A stretch of 64,000 bases of DNA, taken from positions 168,550 through 232,549 of the forward strand of contig JBAVEN010000079.1 of NCBI GenBank assembly GCA_049587755.1, given 5' to 3'. The translations under genes were made by a program, and so were the position numbers. Shown here in pieces: positions 51,587 to 59,945 of this stretch (its first letter is position 1; each line of letters starts with the position of its first letter). Under the pieces are notes generated by a model, which saw only the letters and a program-made list of their open reading frames with translations, searched no databases and was not told where the DNA came from. Source of the DNA: Bog-375 sp049587755. Lineage in GTDB: Bacteria; Acidobacteriota; Terriglobia; Bryobacterales; Bryobacteraceae.

Positions 51587-52423
51587 GTGAAGATCAGCTC
51601 AGACCAAGGGGTCGTCTCAGACCCAAAGAAGGAAATCGAACAGGTCGCCGAAGCCGAGGCAGGTAACCTCAGGTCGTCACTGCGCTTCCTTGGCGAGCGC
51701 AGCAAGCTGGCTAGCGACGTGCTATGCCTTTACAATCTGATCACGCGGAGCGTCGAGTGGACATCGGCGCCCACCGAGGAAGAGCAGCAAGCGTTGTTCG
51801 TGATGCTCATGCTAACTGCCGGGTGCCGCTTCCAGCTAACAATGAGCGTGCTGCAGAACTGGCGGGGGCGCATGGCAGAGGCCCTGGCACCTCTCCGGCG
51901 GGCGTCGGAGCTCTGCGCATCGGCTTGTCACATCAGGCGTAATCCGGGCCTGGCGACCATCTGGCTATCCGTCAGCAAGGGCGACGAGGCCTACAAGAGG
52001 CACAAGGATGCGTTCAAATTGAAGGCCATCTTTCCGAAGGATGATCCGACCTTGAGCCGTTTATTCGGGATATTCGATTCTAGCTCGAAGCTCATCCACT
52101 GCTCGCTATACTCGTTGGCCTCCCAGGTGCGAGACGCTGGGTTCTTTCGGTACTTCGACATCGCCGGGCCGACCGAACCAGCGCTCATCCGGACATACAT
52201 CCATATCGTCAGTGCTCACGAGTTGATGTTAAGAGCGTTTATCGACGCCTTCGGCGGCGCGCTTACAGACGCCGAGACCGTCAAGGCGGAATTCAAGGTT
52301 TTCTCCGAGCGACTCCAGCGACATCGGGATTCGCACAGGGAGTTGGCGATGAGCGACATCCCCCAGGCGGCTCTAGACCGCGCTGCGAAACGCCAGAGAA
52401 GTCAGACCCGAGACGGGAGTTAG
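51587..52423 (+). CDS. Unknown helical protein
   Basis: 278 residues from the GTG at 51587 (CCGGGG seven bases upstream); an in-frame GTG at 51560 is an alternative. Nearly all-helical prediction by eye, with LMLTAGCRFQLTMSVLQNWRGRMAEALAPLRRASELCASACHI and LIHCSLYSLASQVRDAGF as likely helices. I recognise no family; the pattern is loosely like DUF5677-type helical proteins. It ends in convergent overlap with the ClpX-type zinc-finger relic. The lower GC and lack of partners suggest an accessory gene. Confidence 0.5.
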   Translation: MKISSDQGVVSDPKKEIEQVAEAEAGNLRSSLRFLGERSKLASDVLCLYNLITRSVEWTSAPTEEEQQALFVMLMLTAGCRFQLTMSVLQNWRGRMAEALAPLRRASELCASACHIRRNPGLATIWLSVSKGDEAYKRHKDAFKLKAIFPKDDPTLSRLFGIFDSSSKLIHCSLYSLASQVRDAGFFRYFDIAGPTEPALIRTYIHIVSAHELMLRAFIDAFGGALTDAETVKAEFKVFSERLQRHRDSHRELAMSDIPQAALDRAAKRQRSQTRDGS

Positions 52424-52592
52424 GCCTGCGGCAGCCCAGCCAAGGCAGCTATGCATCGCGCGACGCACCGATCGCAGATACACCTTCTGGGGTGTAGAAG
52501 TTGCCTTCGGGCGAGGATATCAGCTTTCGATCGGATCCTGTCTTCCTGCAGAACGAGCATCGCAGGTGTTTCGGAAAGCCCCGGCCGCTCAT
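52420..52592 (-). pseudogene. Frameshifted stand-alone ClpX-type zinc-finger gene
   Basis: From ATG at 52592 (nine bases after the permease stop) the frame gives LRCSFCRKTGSDRKLISSP, the first half of a ClpX C4 zinc finger, and then stops at 52449 after 47 codons. The other half, CICDRCVARCIAAL, is in the next frame and ends at 52420. Adding one base near 52480 would restore C-x2-C...C-x2-C. In ClpX this domain binds adaptors and substrates; stand-alone versions exist in many genomes. It is a single frameshift, so sequencing error cannot be excluded. Confidence 0.7.
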
Positions 52593-52601
52593 AATTGAAT
52601 T

Positions 52602-54092
52602 TTATAGCTGATGGTGCGTCCTGCGAACAGACTTCAGCACCCCATACACCACCCCGCCCAAAATCACGATCGCCATCCCCGGCCACGTCGTTGCCGGCCG
52701 GTACGCGAACAAGATCAGCAGCACTACCGATCCGCCCCCAATGTACGCTCCCGGCAGCACCGGATAGCCCCACACACGGTAAGGCCGCTCCGCAGCGGGC
52801 CGCGTGCGCCGCAGCCGGAACACGCCTGCGATGGTCAGGATATAGAACAGCAGCGCCGCCGAAATTACCCAATCGAGTAAGTTGCTGTACAGGTTTCCAT
52901 AGCTCTGCGTGGCCGGATTGTAAGTGCGCGGCAGCACCAGCACGGAGGCCCAGATGCCCTGCGCCACCAGGCCCCAGGCCGGCACGTGCGCCCGGTTCAG
53001 CACGCCGGCCGGCGCGAAGAACAAGCCGTCCTTGGCCATCGCGTAATAGGCGCGCGCGCCCGCCAATACCAGGCTGTTGGCGCAGCCGAAGGTGGAAATC
53101 ATGATCGCCACAGCCATCAACACTGGGCCGTAGCCGGGGAAGATCTTCTCCAGCGTCGCGGTGGCGACGCGGTCGGCGGGAGCGTGTTGAATTTCGGGGA
53201 AGGAGAGCACCGCCAGGTACGCCACATTGACCAGTAGATATAGCCCGATCACCGTCGAACACCCCAGCGCCAGCGCCAGTGGAAGGTTGCGCTTGGGATT
53301 GCGCACCTCGCCCGCCACCATGGTGATGTCGTGCCAGGCATCGGCTGCGAACAGCGACCCCGATTGCGCCACCGAAATCGCCACCACCAGCCCGAAGATG
53401 CCCGCCGCCGGCACGCCCAGCGCCGGATCGAACGCGCCCAGGCGAAACATGTGGCGGAAATTCGTGTGCACCGCCGCCGCGTTCCATCCCAGCGCCAGGC
53501 CCACCACGATCAACGCGCCCAGTGCCAGCGTCTTGGCCGAGGTGAAGATGGTCTGCACGATTCTGCCGTACTCCAGGCCCCGCGTGTTGGTCCAGGTCAG
53601 CAACAGGATCACGCCGATCGCGACCACCTGCGCCGTGGAAAGCGAAACCGCGTAGCCCGACGAGATGTGGATTGGCCGGACCAGGTAGCGGTCCTCCGCC
53701 ACCGCCGGAACAAGGATCGAGGAAAAGCGCGCGAATGCCACCGCTACCGCGGCGATGGTCCCGGTCTGAATCACGGTGAAGAAAGTCCACCCGTAAAGAA
53801 AGCCCCACAGCGGCGAGAAGGCCTCGCGCAAGTAAATGTACATGCCGCCGGCCTGCGGCATCATCGCCGCCAGTTCGCCGTAGGAAAGCGCCGCCGCAAT
53901 CGTCAGCACGCCGGTGAGCACCCACGCCATCAGCATCCAGCCGGGGCTGCCGATCAGCCGCGACATATCGGCGGAAACGATGAAGATCCCCGAGCCGATC
54001 ATCACCGAAATCACCACCAGCGTGGAATCGAACAATCCCAGGCCTTGCACAAACTGCTGTTCCGGTTGCTTGGCGACGATAGGTTGGCTCAT
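52602..54092 (-). CDS. APC-superfamily amino-acid permease
   Basis: 496 residues from the ATG at 54092. Twelve membrane helices predicted. Family signature VISVMIGSGIFIVSADM in the first helix and GGMYIYLREAFSPLWGFLYGWTFF follow, then VAGEVRNPKRNLPLALALG and the C-terminal YRVWGYPVLPG. It belongs to the L-amino-acid transporter (LAT/AdiC-like) branch; substrate unknown. No partner gene; the small zinc-finger relic directly follows its stop. Confidence 0.9.
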   Translation of the reverse strand: MSQPIVAKQPEQQFVQGLGLFDSTLVVISVMIGSGIFIVSADMSRLIGSPGWMLMAWVLTGVLTIAAALSYGELAAMMPQAGGMYIYLREAFSPLWGFLYGWTFFTVIQTGTIAAVAVAFARFSSILVPAVAEDRYLVRPIHISSGYAVSLSTAQVVAIGVILLLTWTNTRGLEYGRIVQTIFTSAKTLALGALIVVGLALGWNAAAVHTNFRHMFRLGAFDPALGVPAAGIFGLVVAISVAQSGSLFAADAWHDITMVAGEVRNPKRNLPLALALGCSTVIGLYLLVNVAYLAVLSFPEIQHAPADRVATATLEKIFPGYGPVLMAVAIMISTFGCANSLVLAGARAYYAMAKDGLFFAPAGVLNRAHVPAWGLVAQGIWASVLVLPRTYNPATQSYGNLYSNLLDWVISAALLFYILTIAGVFRLRRTRPAAERPYRVWGYPVLPGAYIGGGSVVLLILFAYRPATTWPGMAIVILGGVVYGVLKSVRRTHHQL

Positions 54093-54153
54093 GTTGTTTT
54101 CTTTAGCGGACGCTTGCGGGCAGCTTAACCTAGCGCGGGCGCGCGGCGCAACA

Positions 54154-55344
54154 CTACTCGGAATTCGGTGGCGAATCTGACTTGCCGAGGTTGCATTGTC
54201 CGCAGAGAGTCTGCAGGTTGTCGAGGGTCGTTTCGCCCGGTCCGCTATATGGGACGATGTGGTCCACCTGCAGGACGACACCACTTTCGGTTGCCGGGCT
54301 GCGCCCGCACGCGCGACATGCGAATCGGTCACGCTGAAAAACCTTGAAACGGAGGCGTAGGGAGGGCGCTCGCGGCGTGGCCTTATGAATAACCAGAGGT
54401 CCCCCAGCGATGTGCTCCCTGCTCTGTTCAGGGACGGGCATCGATGTCTGCGTATCGCCTGCCAATTCGCCCTTCGCAACGGGAGGCGGTTCCCAGGGAC
54501 GATCCTCAGATCTCGCTCTGTCCGCACAAAATGCGTGGACGGCTCGCATCCAGCTACCGAAGCGATCCGCAAACGCCTGCGCCGACATCCTGCTTCCGGA
54601 TTGCTTCATTTCGCGGGATTTAGGCTGCCTTCCAAGAATCTCCCACATCCGCTGCATCTCGGAAAAGAGGTCCTCATTAGTGAATGTCAGGTGAGCGCGG
54701 CGGTGGGAGTACCCGTCGGCAAGACCGATAAGGTGTACCGCGTCTCGCCAGCGGCCAACGTGCTTCTGAAACGACCCTATAGAGTAGCTGCCGCCGAGGG
54801 CGCGATATTCTGTGTACGAGAGGGCCTCACTGCTGCTTTTCGCTGCCGTCGCGCGCAGCTCAGACAGGAGCGATTCGGGGGTGAGCTGAGTTCGCTTCCC
54901 CGGTGTTGGTCGCCGCCTCGCTCGCACCCTCCTCGCGATAACCCGTGGGGCCCGGCGAACGTGCAGCACTTTCTCAAGGAGCTCCACCCAATTGGTGCAG
55001 TGCAAGCGCTTTTTCAAGGTTGTCCAACTGTAGCGACCGCCAGCCTGGCGGTAGAACTTCTGAGTGAAGTACTTGCCACCAGATTTTTCAAACACTCTCC
55101 CGAGGTCCTCCTTCAGGTCGGATGCCGATATGCCGGAGCGAGCGTAGTCCACGCCCGCTGCCCGCATCGCCGCCTCCCATGATCCAAACTGCTTGACAAT
55201 CGTGGCTGAATGGACACGCGAGAGGCGATTGAATTCCCTATGATTCGAGGCGCGCCCGGCGCCGATCTGCGCAAGCACCCGCTTGATCTCGGTGAGCAGC
55301 GTCTCTCGGTCGTAGCTGATTAGACGGGCTGGCTCAAAAGCCAT
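54154..55344 (-). CDS. HNH endonuclease with four N-terminal HNH-associated repeats
   Basis: 396 residues from the ATG at 55344 (GAGG eight bases upstream). Residues 1-250 hold four repeats of ~50 residues, each with a pattern like LLSELRATAAK...YRALGGSYSIGSFQKHVGRWRDAVHLIGL, the homing-endonuclease-associated repeat often seen beside HNH. The C-terminal HNH domain is CRACGRSPATESGVVLQVDHI...NLQTLCGQCNLGKSD (zinc Cys pairs and the HNH triad). The gene begins 11 bases before the stop of the glycosyltransferase gene. It is probably a DNA-cleaving protein, either mobile or defensive; its target is unknown. Confidence 0.78.
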   Translation of the reverse strand: MAFEPARLISYDRETLLTEIKRVLAQIGAGRASNHREFNRLSRVHSATIVKQFGSWEAAMRAAGVDYARSGISASDLKEDLGRVFEKSGGKYFTQKFYRQAGGRYSWTTLKKRLHCTNWVELLEKVLHVRRAPRVIARRVRARRRPTPGKRTQLTPESLLSELRATAAKSSSEALSYTEYRALGGSYSIGSFQKHVGRWRDAVHLIGLADGYSHRRAHLTFTNEDLFSEMQRMWEILGRQPKSREMKQSGSRMSAQAFADRFGSWMRAVHAFCADRARSEDRPWEPPPVAKGELAGDTQTSMPVPEQSREHIAGGPLVIHKATPRAPSLRLRFKVFQRDRFACRACGRSPATESGVVLQVDHIVPYSGPGETTLDNLQTLCGQCNLGKSDSPPNSE

Positions 55345-56143
55345 CAGGAGGCCTCTGCGAATGCTCGATCGCCACCACGTCCGCGGCGGGCGAAAACGAA
55401 TTCGGGGAAAAGCGAAAAATCCGCGCGCGGTAAATGCCCCACCGCGCGGCGGCCAACTGAAGCGACGTTCCCAGAACGCCCAGCCCATACACTACGCTGC
55501 GCCGGAAGTTGATGGAAGACGCTTCGGCGAAGTAGCGCGTCGGGCAGGAGATCTCGCCGATGCGCGCTCCCATCAACACCGCCTGCGCCAGCATTTGGTT
55601 GTCGAACACGAAGTCGTCCGAATTGCGCTCGAAGGGCAGCGCCTCCAGCAAGGGGCGGCTGAACGCGCGGAATCCGGTGTGGTACTCGGAGAGCTTCGCC
55701 CCCGTCATCAGGTTCTGGGCCGCAGTGAGAAGGCGGTTGGCCGCGTACTTGTAGCGCGGCATTCCCCCGCGCAGCGCGCCGCCGCCCAGGATACGGGACC
55801 CGAGCGCCAGGTCGTAAACGCCGTAGGCGATCATGGTTGCGATCGGCGTTACCAGCAGCGGGTTGTACTGGTAATCGGGATGCAGCATCACGATTACATC
55901 GGCGCCGCGCTCCAGCGCGATGCGGTAGCACGTCTTCTGATTGCCGCCATAGCCGCGGTTCTTGGGATGGACTTCGACGGTGAGCCCCAGCCGCCGCGCC
56001 ACCGCGGCGGTGGAATCGCGCGAGTGATCGTCCACCAGAATCCGGTCGTCCACAATCTCCGGCAGTTCCCGCACCGTGGCCTCCAGCGTCATCTCCGCGT
56101 TGTAGGCCGGCAAAACGACGGCAATGCGTCTTCCGTTGATCAA
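55334..56143 (-). CDS. Glycosyltransferase family 2 (DPM1-like)
   Basis: 269 residues from the TTG at 56143 (AGGGAG seven bases upstream; no ATG precedes the conserved start). GRRIAVVLPAYNAEMTLEATVRELPEIVDDRILVDDHSRDST is the GT-A N-terminus; ERGADVIVMLHPDYQYNPLLVTP carries the metal-binding Asp. It resembles polyprenyl-phosphate mannosyl/glucosyltransferases. The C-terminus has one hydrophobic segment only. The gene overlaps the start of the HNH gene by 11 bases, so both are expected on one transcript. Confidence 0.85.
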   Translation of the reverse strand: MINGRRIAVVLPAYNAEMTLEATVRELPEIVDDRILVDDHSRDSTAAVARRLGLTVEVHPKNRGYGGNQKTCYRIALERGADVIVMLHPDYQYNPLLVTPIATMIAYGVYDLALGSRILGGGALRGGMPRYKYAANRLLTAAQNLMTGAKLSEYHTGFRAFSRPLLEALPFERNSDDFVFDNQMLAQAVLMGARIGEISCPTRYFAEASSINFRRSVVYGLGVLGTSLQLAAARWGIYRARIFRFSPNSFSPAADVVAIEHSQRPPDGF

Positions 56144-56219
56144 GGCCGCGCTCCCTTGCAGTGTACCCGGTTTTCGCGCGTCCGCGGAGCGTTCCTTTGG
56201 AGCCTTTGGGAAGACTGTA

Positions 56220-56291
56220 GAGTTTCTACATTTCCGAACGCGCGGGCGAGCAGGACGAGTCGTCGTCAAACGCTCGGAAATGTAGAAACTC
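56220..56291 (+). repeat. Inverted-repeat element with perfect 18-bp arms
   Basis: Left arm GAGTTTCTACATTTCCGA (56220-56237), right arm TCGGAAATGTAGAAACTC (56274-56291), separated by 36 bases. The right half recurs at 17201-17252. It lies between S41 protease and GT2 genes, both reading on the minus strand. Confidence 0.75.
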
Positions 56292-56384
56292 CAGAAGACC
56301 AAGGAGAGTTAAGGGCAAGTCAAAGCGCTCCACCGCTGCTCTGCGTGCCATCGGCGCGGCCTGCCTGCGCCGGAAGGCAGCCCG

Positions 56385-57845
56385 CTACGATCCCACCACC
56401 GCTCGCGCCCGCTGGATCGCCGGGTCGCGCTCGGCTTCCACTTCATCGCCCTTCTCCACGCCGAAGGCCTGGTTGAAGATCTCCGTCTTCAAGCGGTTGG
56501 CCACGAAATCGGATTCCTTCGACCATTCCGTCACCCCCGGCTCGATGTTGTGCGCGGCCAGGAAAACCTGGAACTGGTCCAGCAGCTCCGGCGTCACTTC
56601 AAACTCATCGCTCACCTTGTGGTCGCGCAGATACTCGGTGGCGAAAGTGGTGAACGATCCCGTGGCTTCCAGCACTTCCCGCAACCGGTCCATCGACGGC
56701 GGCGCTACCAGGATGTCCGGCTCGATGCCGCCGCCTCCGGTCACCGCGCGGCCGCTATCGGTGCGGAATGGTATCGCCTTGTTGGGATGCGAAGTGCTGG
56801 CCGCCAGCTCAAACTGCGCCGCATCGAGCGGCTTCTGGATTGACCGCCCGCTGGGCGTGTAGTAGAGCGCCGTCGTCAGCGCCAGTCCTGTGCCCTCGCT
56901 CAATGGATACACCGTCTGCACCAGGCCCTTGCCGTAGCTGGGCTCGCCCAGCACCGTGGCGCGGTCGTGATCCTGCAGCGCTCCGGTGACGATCTCGGAG
57001 GCGCTGGCCGTCTTGCCGTTGATCAGAACCGCCAGCTTGAAACCGTAGGGCTCGGCGCTGGCGGGCACGGTCTCCGCCTTCTCCGGAACGTGCCGCCCGC
57101 GCATCGTGAGGATGGTCTGGCCGGGCCGCAGGAACAGCGACGCCGTGTCGAGCGCCGCAGCCACCATCCCGCCGGGGTTGTTGCGAAAATCCAGTACCAG
57201 GCCGGTCAGGCGGTCTCCGCCCAGCTTCTCAATCGCGTCCTTGAGCTCCTCGACCGTGTGCTCATCGAAGCTCGAAACCCGTATGTACCCCACGCCCGCG
57301 CCCACGAAGAATGCTCGCTCCACGCTTGGGGATTCCATCTCGGCCGGAATCAGGGTGAAATCGAGGATGCGCGCCGTTCCCGCCCTGCGCACCGCCAGCC
57401 GCGCCGGCCGCTGCCGCGATTCCGACAGCAGTTCCGCCAACTGGTCCAGGTCCAGCCGCGCAATCACGTAGCCGTTCACCGCCAGAATCTCGTCTCCCGG
57501 CGAAAGCCCCGCCTTGGCCGACGGCGTGCCCGGCAGCGTCTGCAGCACGATCACGCGCCCGGGAAGGATCGACACCACGCTGCCGAAACCCTTCTGCGTG
57601 GATGCCTCCATCTTTTTGAGCTGATCGAACTGGCCGGGATCGAAGAACACCGAATGCGGATCGAGCACGCGCAGCAGCCCGGGAATGGCGCCCTGGTAAA
57701 AAGCCCGGTCCGCACTCACCGGGTCGGCGGCGTTGCTCTCCACCGACACGTAGGCGGATATGAGGGATTTGACTTGCGAATCCAGGGTGTCTGCGGCGCC
57801 CAGCGTCAGCGCGGCCGCGAACAAAGCTGCGATGAGACGAACCAT
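56385..57845 (-). CDS. S41 family C-terminal processing peptidase
   Basis: 486 residues from the ATG at 57845. Signal peptide MVRLIAALFAAALTLGAADT. PDZ domain about 70-160 (GRVIVLQTLPGTPSAKAGLSPGDEILAVNG). S41 catalytic domain: GYIRVSSFDEHTVEEL, LVLDFRNNPGGMVAAA, the Ser in NGKTASASEIVTGAL and Lys in GEPSYGKGLVQT. A periplasmic Ser-Lys protease of the CtpA type. The start codon overlaps the stop of a small upstream gene (TGATG), so the two are translationally coupled. Confidence 0.9.
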   Translation of the reverse strand: MVRLIAALFAAALTLGAADTLDSQVKSLISAYVSVESNAADPVSADRAFYQGAIPGLLRVLDPHSVFFDPGQFDQLKKMEASTQKGFGSVVSILPGRVIVLQTLPGTPSAKAGLSPGDEILAVNGYVIARLDLDQLAELLSESRQRPARLAVRRAGTARILDFTLIPAEMESPSVERAFFVGAGVGYIRVSSFDEHTVEELKDAIEKLGGDRLTGLVLDFRNNPGGMVAAALDTASLFLRPGQTILTMRGRHVPEKAETVPASAEPYGFKLAVLINGKTASASEIVTGALQDHDRATVLGEPSYGKGLVQTVYPLSEGTGLALTTALYYTPSGRSIQKPLDAAQFELAASTSHPNKAIPFRTDSGRAVTGGGGIEPDILVAPPSMDRLREVLEATGSFTTFATEYLRDHKVSDEFEVTPELLDQFQVFLAAHNIEPGVTEWSKESDFVANRLKTEIFNQAFGVEKGDEVEAERDPAIQRARAVVGS

Positions 57846-57988
57846 CAATCGGGCCAGTTGGGGGTGATGCTGACGGGAACGCCCGGGGAACGAACCGGTT
57901 GCAACAGGCCCTCGGCTAATGTCTCGGGGGTCTCCAGGCGCAGCCGTTCCGCGCGCATCGGTATCCGGTATTTGGGAATGCTTGCCAT
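57845..57988 (-). CDS. Small unknown protein between ddl and the S41 protease
   Basis: 47 residues from the ATG at 57988 (AGGGCGAG five bases upstream): basic N-terminus, Pro-rich C-terminus, no Cys or membrane segment. It starts 22 bases after ddl and its TGA overlaps the protease ATG. The coupled layout is the main reason to treat it as real; no family is recognised. Confidence 0.5.
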   Translation of the reverse strand: MASIPKYRIPMRAERLRLETPETLAEGLLQPVRSPGVPVSITPNWPD

Positions 57989-58010
57989 CGAACTCGCCCT
58001 TATTCGTATT

Positions 58011-58988
58011 CTATCGCGTGAAACGCGTAGCTTTCCGCTGCCGCTGCCGGTCAAGCGCCAGTTCGATCAGCCGGTCGAGCAGCGCCGGAAACGGCAAGCC
58101 GCTATGCTCCCACATTTTGGGGTACATGCTGATCGAGGTGAAACCGGGAATGGTGTTGATTTCGTTGATGTACAGCTTGCCGGTCGCATTCTCCAGCAGG
58201 AAATCCACGCGCGCCATCCCTTCGCACTCCACCGCCCGGTAACACTCCTGCGCCAGCCGCCGCAGCTCCGCCGTGGTCTGGGGCGGCAGATCGGCCGGCA
58301 CCTGGGTCCGGGCCCGGTCCAGAGTGTATTTATCGTCGTAATCGTAGAATTCGCGCGAAGGCAAAATCTCGCAGGGCAGGGAAGCGGCCGGCGCCTCGTT
58401 GCCCAGCACCGCGCACTCCAGTTCGCGGCCCGCGATGCCGCGTTCCACAATTACTTTGCGGTCGTACTCTGCCGCCAGTGCGAATGCCGCTTCCAGCTCG
58501 CGCGCGTTGTGCGCCTTCGAAATCCCCACTGACGAACCCAGGTTGGCCGGCTTCACGAACACCGGGAAGGGCAGGGCGGCGCAGGCCTCGGCCACGTTCG
58601 CCGTCCCGCGCGGCAGCGCCACGAAGTCGACAACCGGCAACATCCGTTCCATGCAGACACGTTTGGTCATCTCCTTGTCCATGGCAACCGCGGAGCCCAG
58701 CACCCCCGCGCCCACGTATGGCAGGCCGGCCAGTTCCAGCAGCCCCTGCACTGTGCCATCTTCTCCGAAGGTTCCGTGCAGCACCGGGAACACCACGTCG
58801 ATTTCCGGCTGCGCCTCCGGCTCGGGCAGGATGGGCCGCGGCGACCACTTGCCATCCTTGCCGATAAAGTATTCCAGAACCTCGTACTTGCCGGGATCGA
58901 GGCCGGCGATGATGGCGCGCGCCGAGCGCACCGACACCTCGTGTTCCCCGCTGCGGCCGCCGTATACGACCGCCACTCGCAGCTTCAT
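58011..58988 (-). CDS. ddl: D-alanine--D-alanine ligase
   Basis: 325 residues. ATP-grasp ligase: VVYGGRSGEHEVSVRSARAI (glycine loop), VLHGTFGEDGTVQGLLELAG, FVKPANLGSSVGISKA (ATP site), and INEINTIPGFTSISMYPKMWE near the C-terminus. It joins two D-Ala for the peptidoglycan stem in the cytosol. ATG overlaps the stop of the arginase gene by four bases (ATGA). No mur genes are adjacent, so its grouping with arginase is unusual. Confidence 0.92.
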   Translation of the reverse strand: MKLRVAVVYGGRSGEHEVSVRSARAIIAGLDPGKYEVLEYFIGKDGKWSPRPILPEPEAQPEIDVVFPVLHGTFGEDGTVQGLLELAGLPYVGAGVLGSAVAMDKEMTKRVCMERMLPVVDFVALPRGTANVAEACAALPFPVFVKPANLGSSVGISKAHNARELEAAFALAAEYDRKVIVERGIAGRELECAVLGNEAPAASLPCEILPSREFYDYDDKYTLDRARTQVPADLPPQTTAELRRLAQECYRAVECEGMARVDFLLENATGKLYINEINTIPGFTSISMYPKMWEHSGLPFPALLDRLIELALDRQRQRKATRFTR

Positions 58989-59899
58989 AGGATGCGTTTT
59001 CCCAGTCCCGACATCACCATCTCCACCGCCAGATCGGCCGTGCGGTTCGATTCGTCGATCACCGGATTCACTTCCACCACTTCCATCGAAATCATCCTCC
59101 CCGAATCACAGATCATTTCCATGGCCAAATGCGCTTCCCGGTATGTAGCGCCCCCGCGCACCGGCGTGCCTACCCCGGGGGCATCCTTGGGGTCGACGAA
59201 ATCCATATCGAGCGAAAGGTGGAAACCGTCGGTCGAGTCCGAGGCCGTGCGAATCGCTTCTTCCATCACCGTGCGCATGCCGCGTTCGTCTATGTCGCGC
59301 ATGGTGAACGCCCGCACGCCCGAATCGCGCACAATCGAGCGCTCCAGTCGATCCACGTCGCGCAACCCCACGATCGCCGCGTTGGCGGCGCTGACCTTGG
59401 GCCGAAAGCCGAACAGGTCCACCAGCTCCGGCGCGCCGCGGCCCAGAATCGCCGCCAGCGGCATCCCGTGCACGTTGCCGCTGGGGCTGGACCCGGGCGT
59501 GTTCATATCGGCGTGCGCGTCCAGCCAGATCAGGCCGATGCCGCGTCCCTGGCGGCGAAAGTGCTGCGCCACGCCGCTCATCGTGCCCACCGCCACCGAA
59601 TGGTCTCCGCCCAGCACCAGCGGCAGCCGGCCGTGCTCCAGCACCTCCATCACCTGTTGGCCCAGCCGCTCGCATGCGGCCGCGATCTGCGCCAGGTACT
59701 TGGCATGCGCGTCGCCCTCGGCGCAGCTCTCCGCCTGTTCCACTGCGATGTTGCCCAGGTCTTCGACCTGGTATCCAAGCGCCGCCACGCGCGCGTTCAG
59801 ATTGGCCACCCGCAACGCCGAGGGGCCCATGTCCACGCCCCGCCGCCCCTGTCCTAAATCGAGCGGCGCACCGATCACCGCGATGTGCGAATGTCGCAT
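58985..59899 (-). CDS. rocF: Arginase (agmatinase superfamily)
   Basis: 304 residues. Mn-binding residues in GGDHSVAVG, LIWLDAHADMNTPGSSPSGNVHGMPLAA and LSLDMDFVDPKDAPGVGTPV; the 'GNVHGMPL' loop favours arginase over agmatinase. It splits arginine to ornithine and urea. The gene overlaps ddl by four bases and follows a TIM-barrel isomerase gene by 46 bases. A urease or ornithine pathway is not seen in the window. Confidence 0.92.
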   Translation of the reverse strand: MRHSHIAVIGAPLDLGQGRRGVDMGPSALRVANLNARVAALGYQVEDLGNIAVEQAESCAEGDAHAKYLAQIAAACERLGQQVMEVLEHGRLPLVLGGDHSVAVGTMSGVAQHFRRQGRGIGLIWLDAHADMNTPGSSPSGNVHGMPLAAILGRGAPELVDLFGFRPKVSAANAAIVGLRDVDRLERSIVRDSGVRAFTMRDIDERGMRTVMEEAIRTASDSTDGFHLSLDMDFVDPKDAPGVGTPVRGGATYREAHLAMEMICDSGRMISMEVVEVNPVIDESNRTADLAVEMVMSGLGKRIL

Positions 59900-59945
59900 A
59901 TGAGAAATGTGCGGGCGCCCGGCCGCTTGCGCGCCGCCCGCGCCC

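Noticed and set aside
56144..56302. Longer N-terminus for the glycosyltransferase gene at 55334
   Set aside because: It would be translated through the 18-bp-arm element; the conserved family start and a ribosome site fit TTG at 56143.
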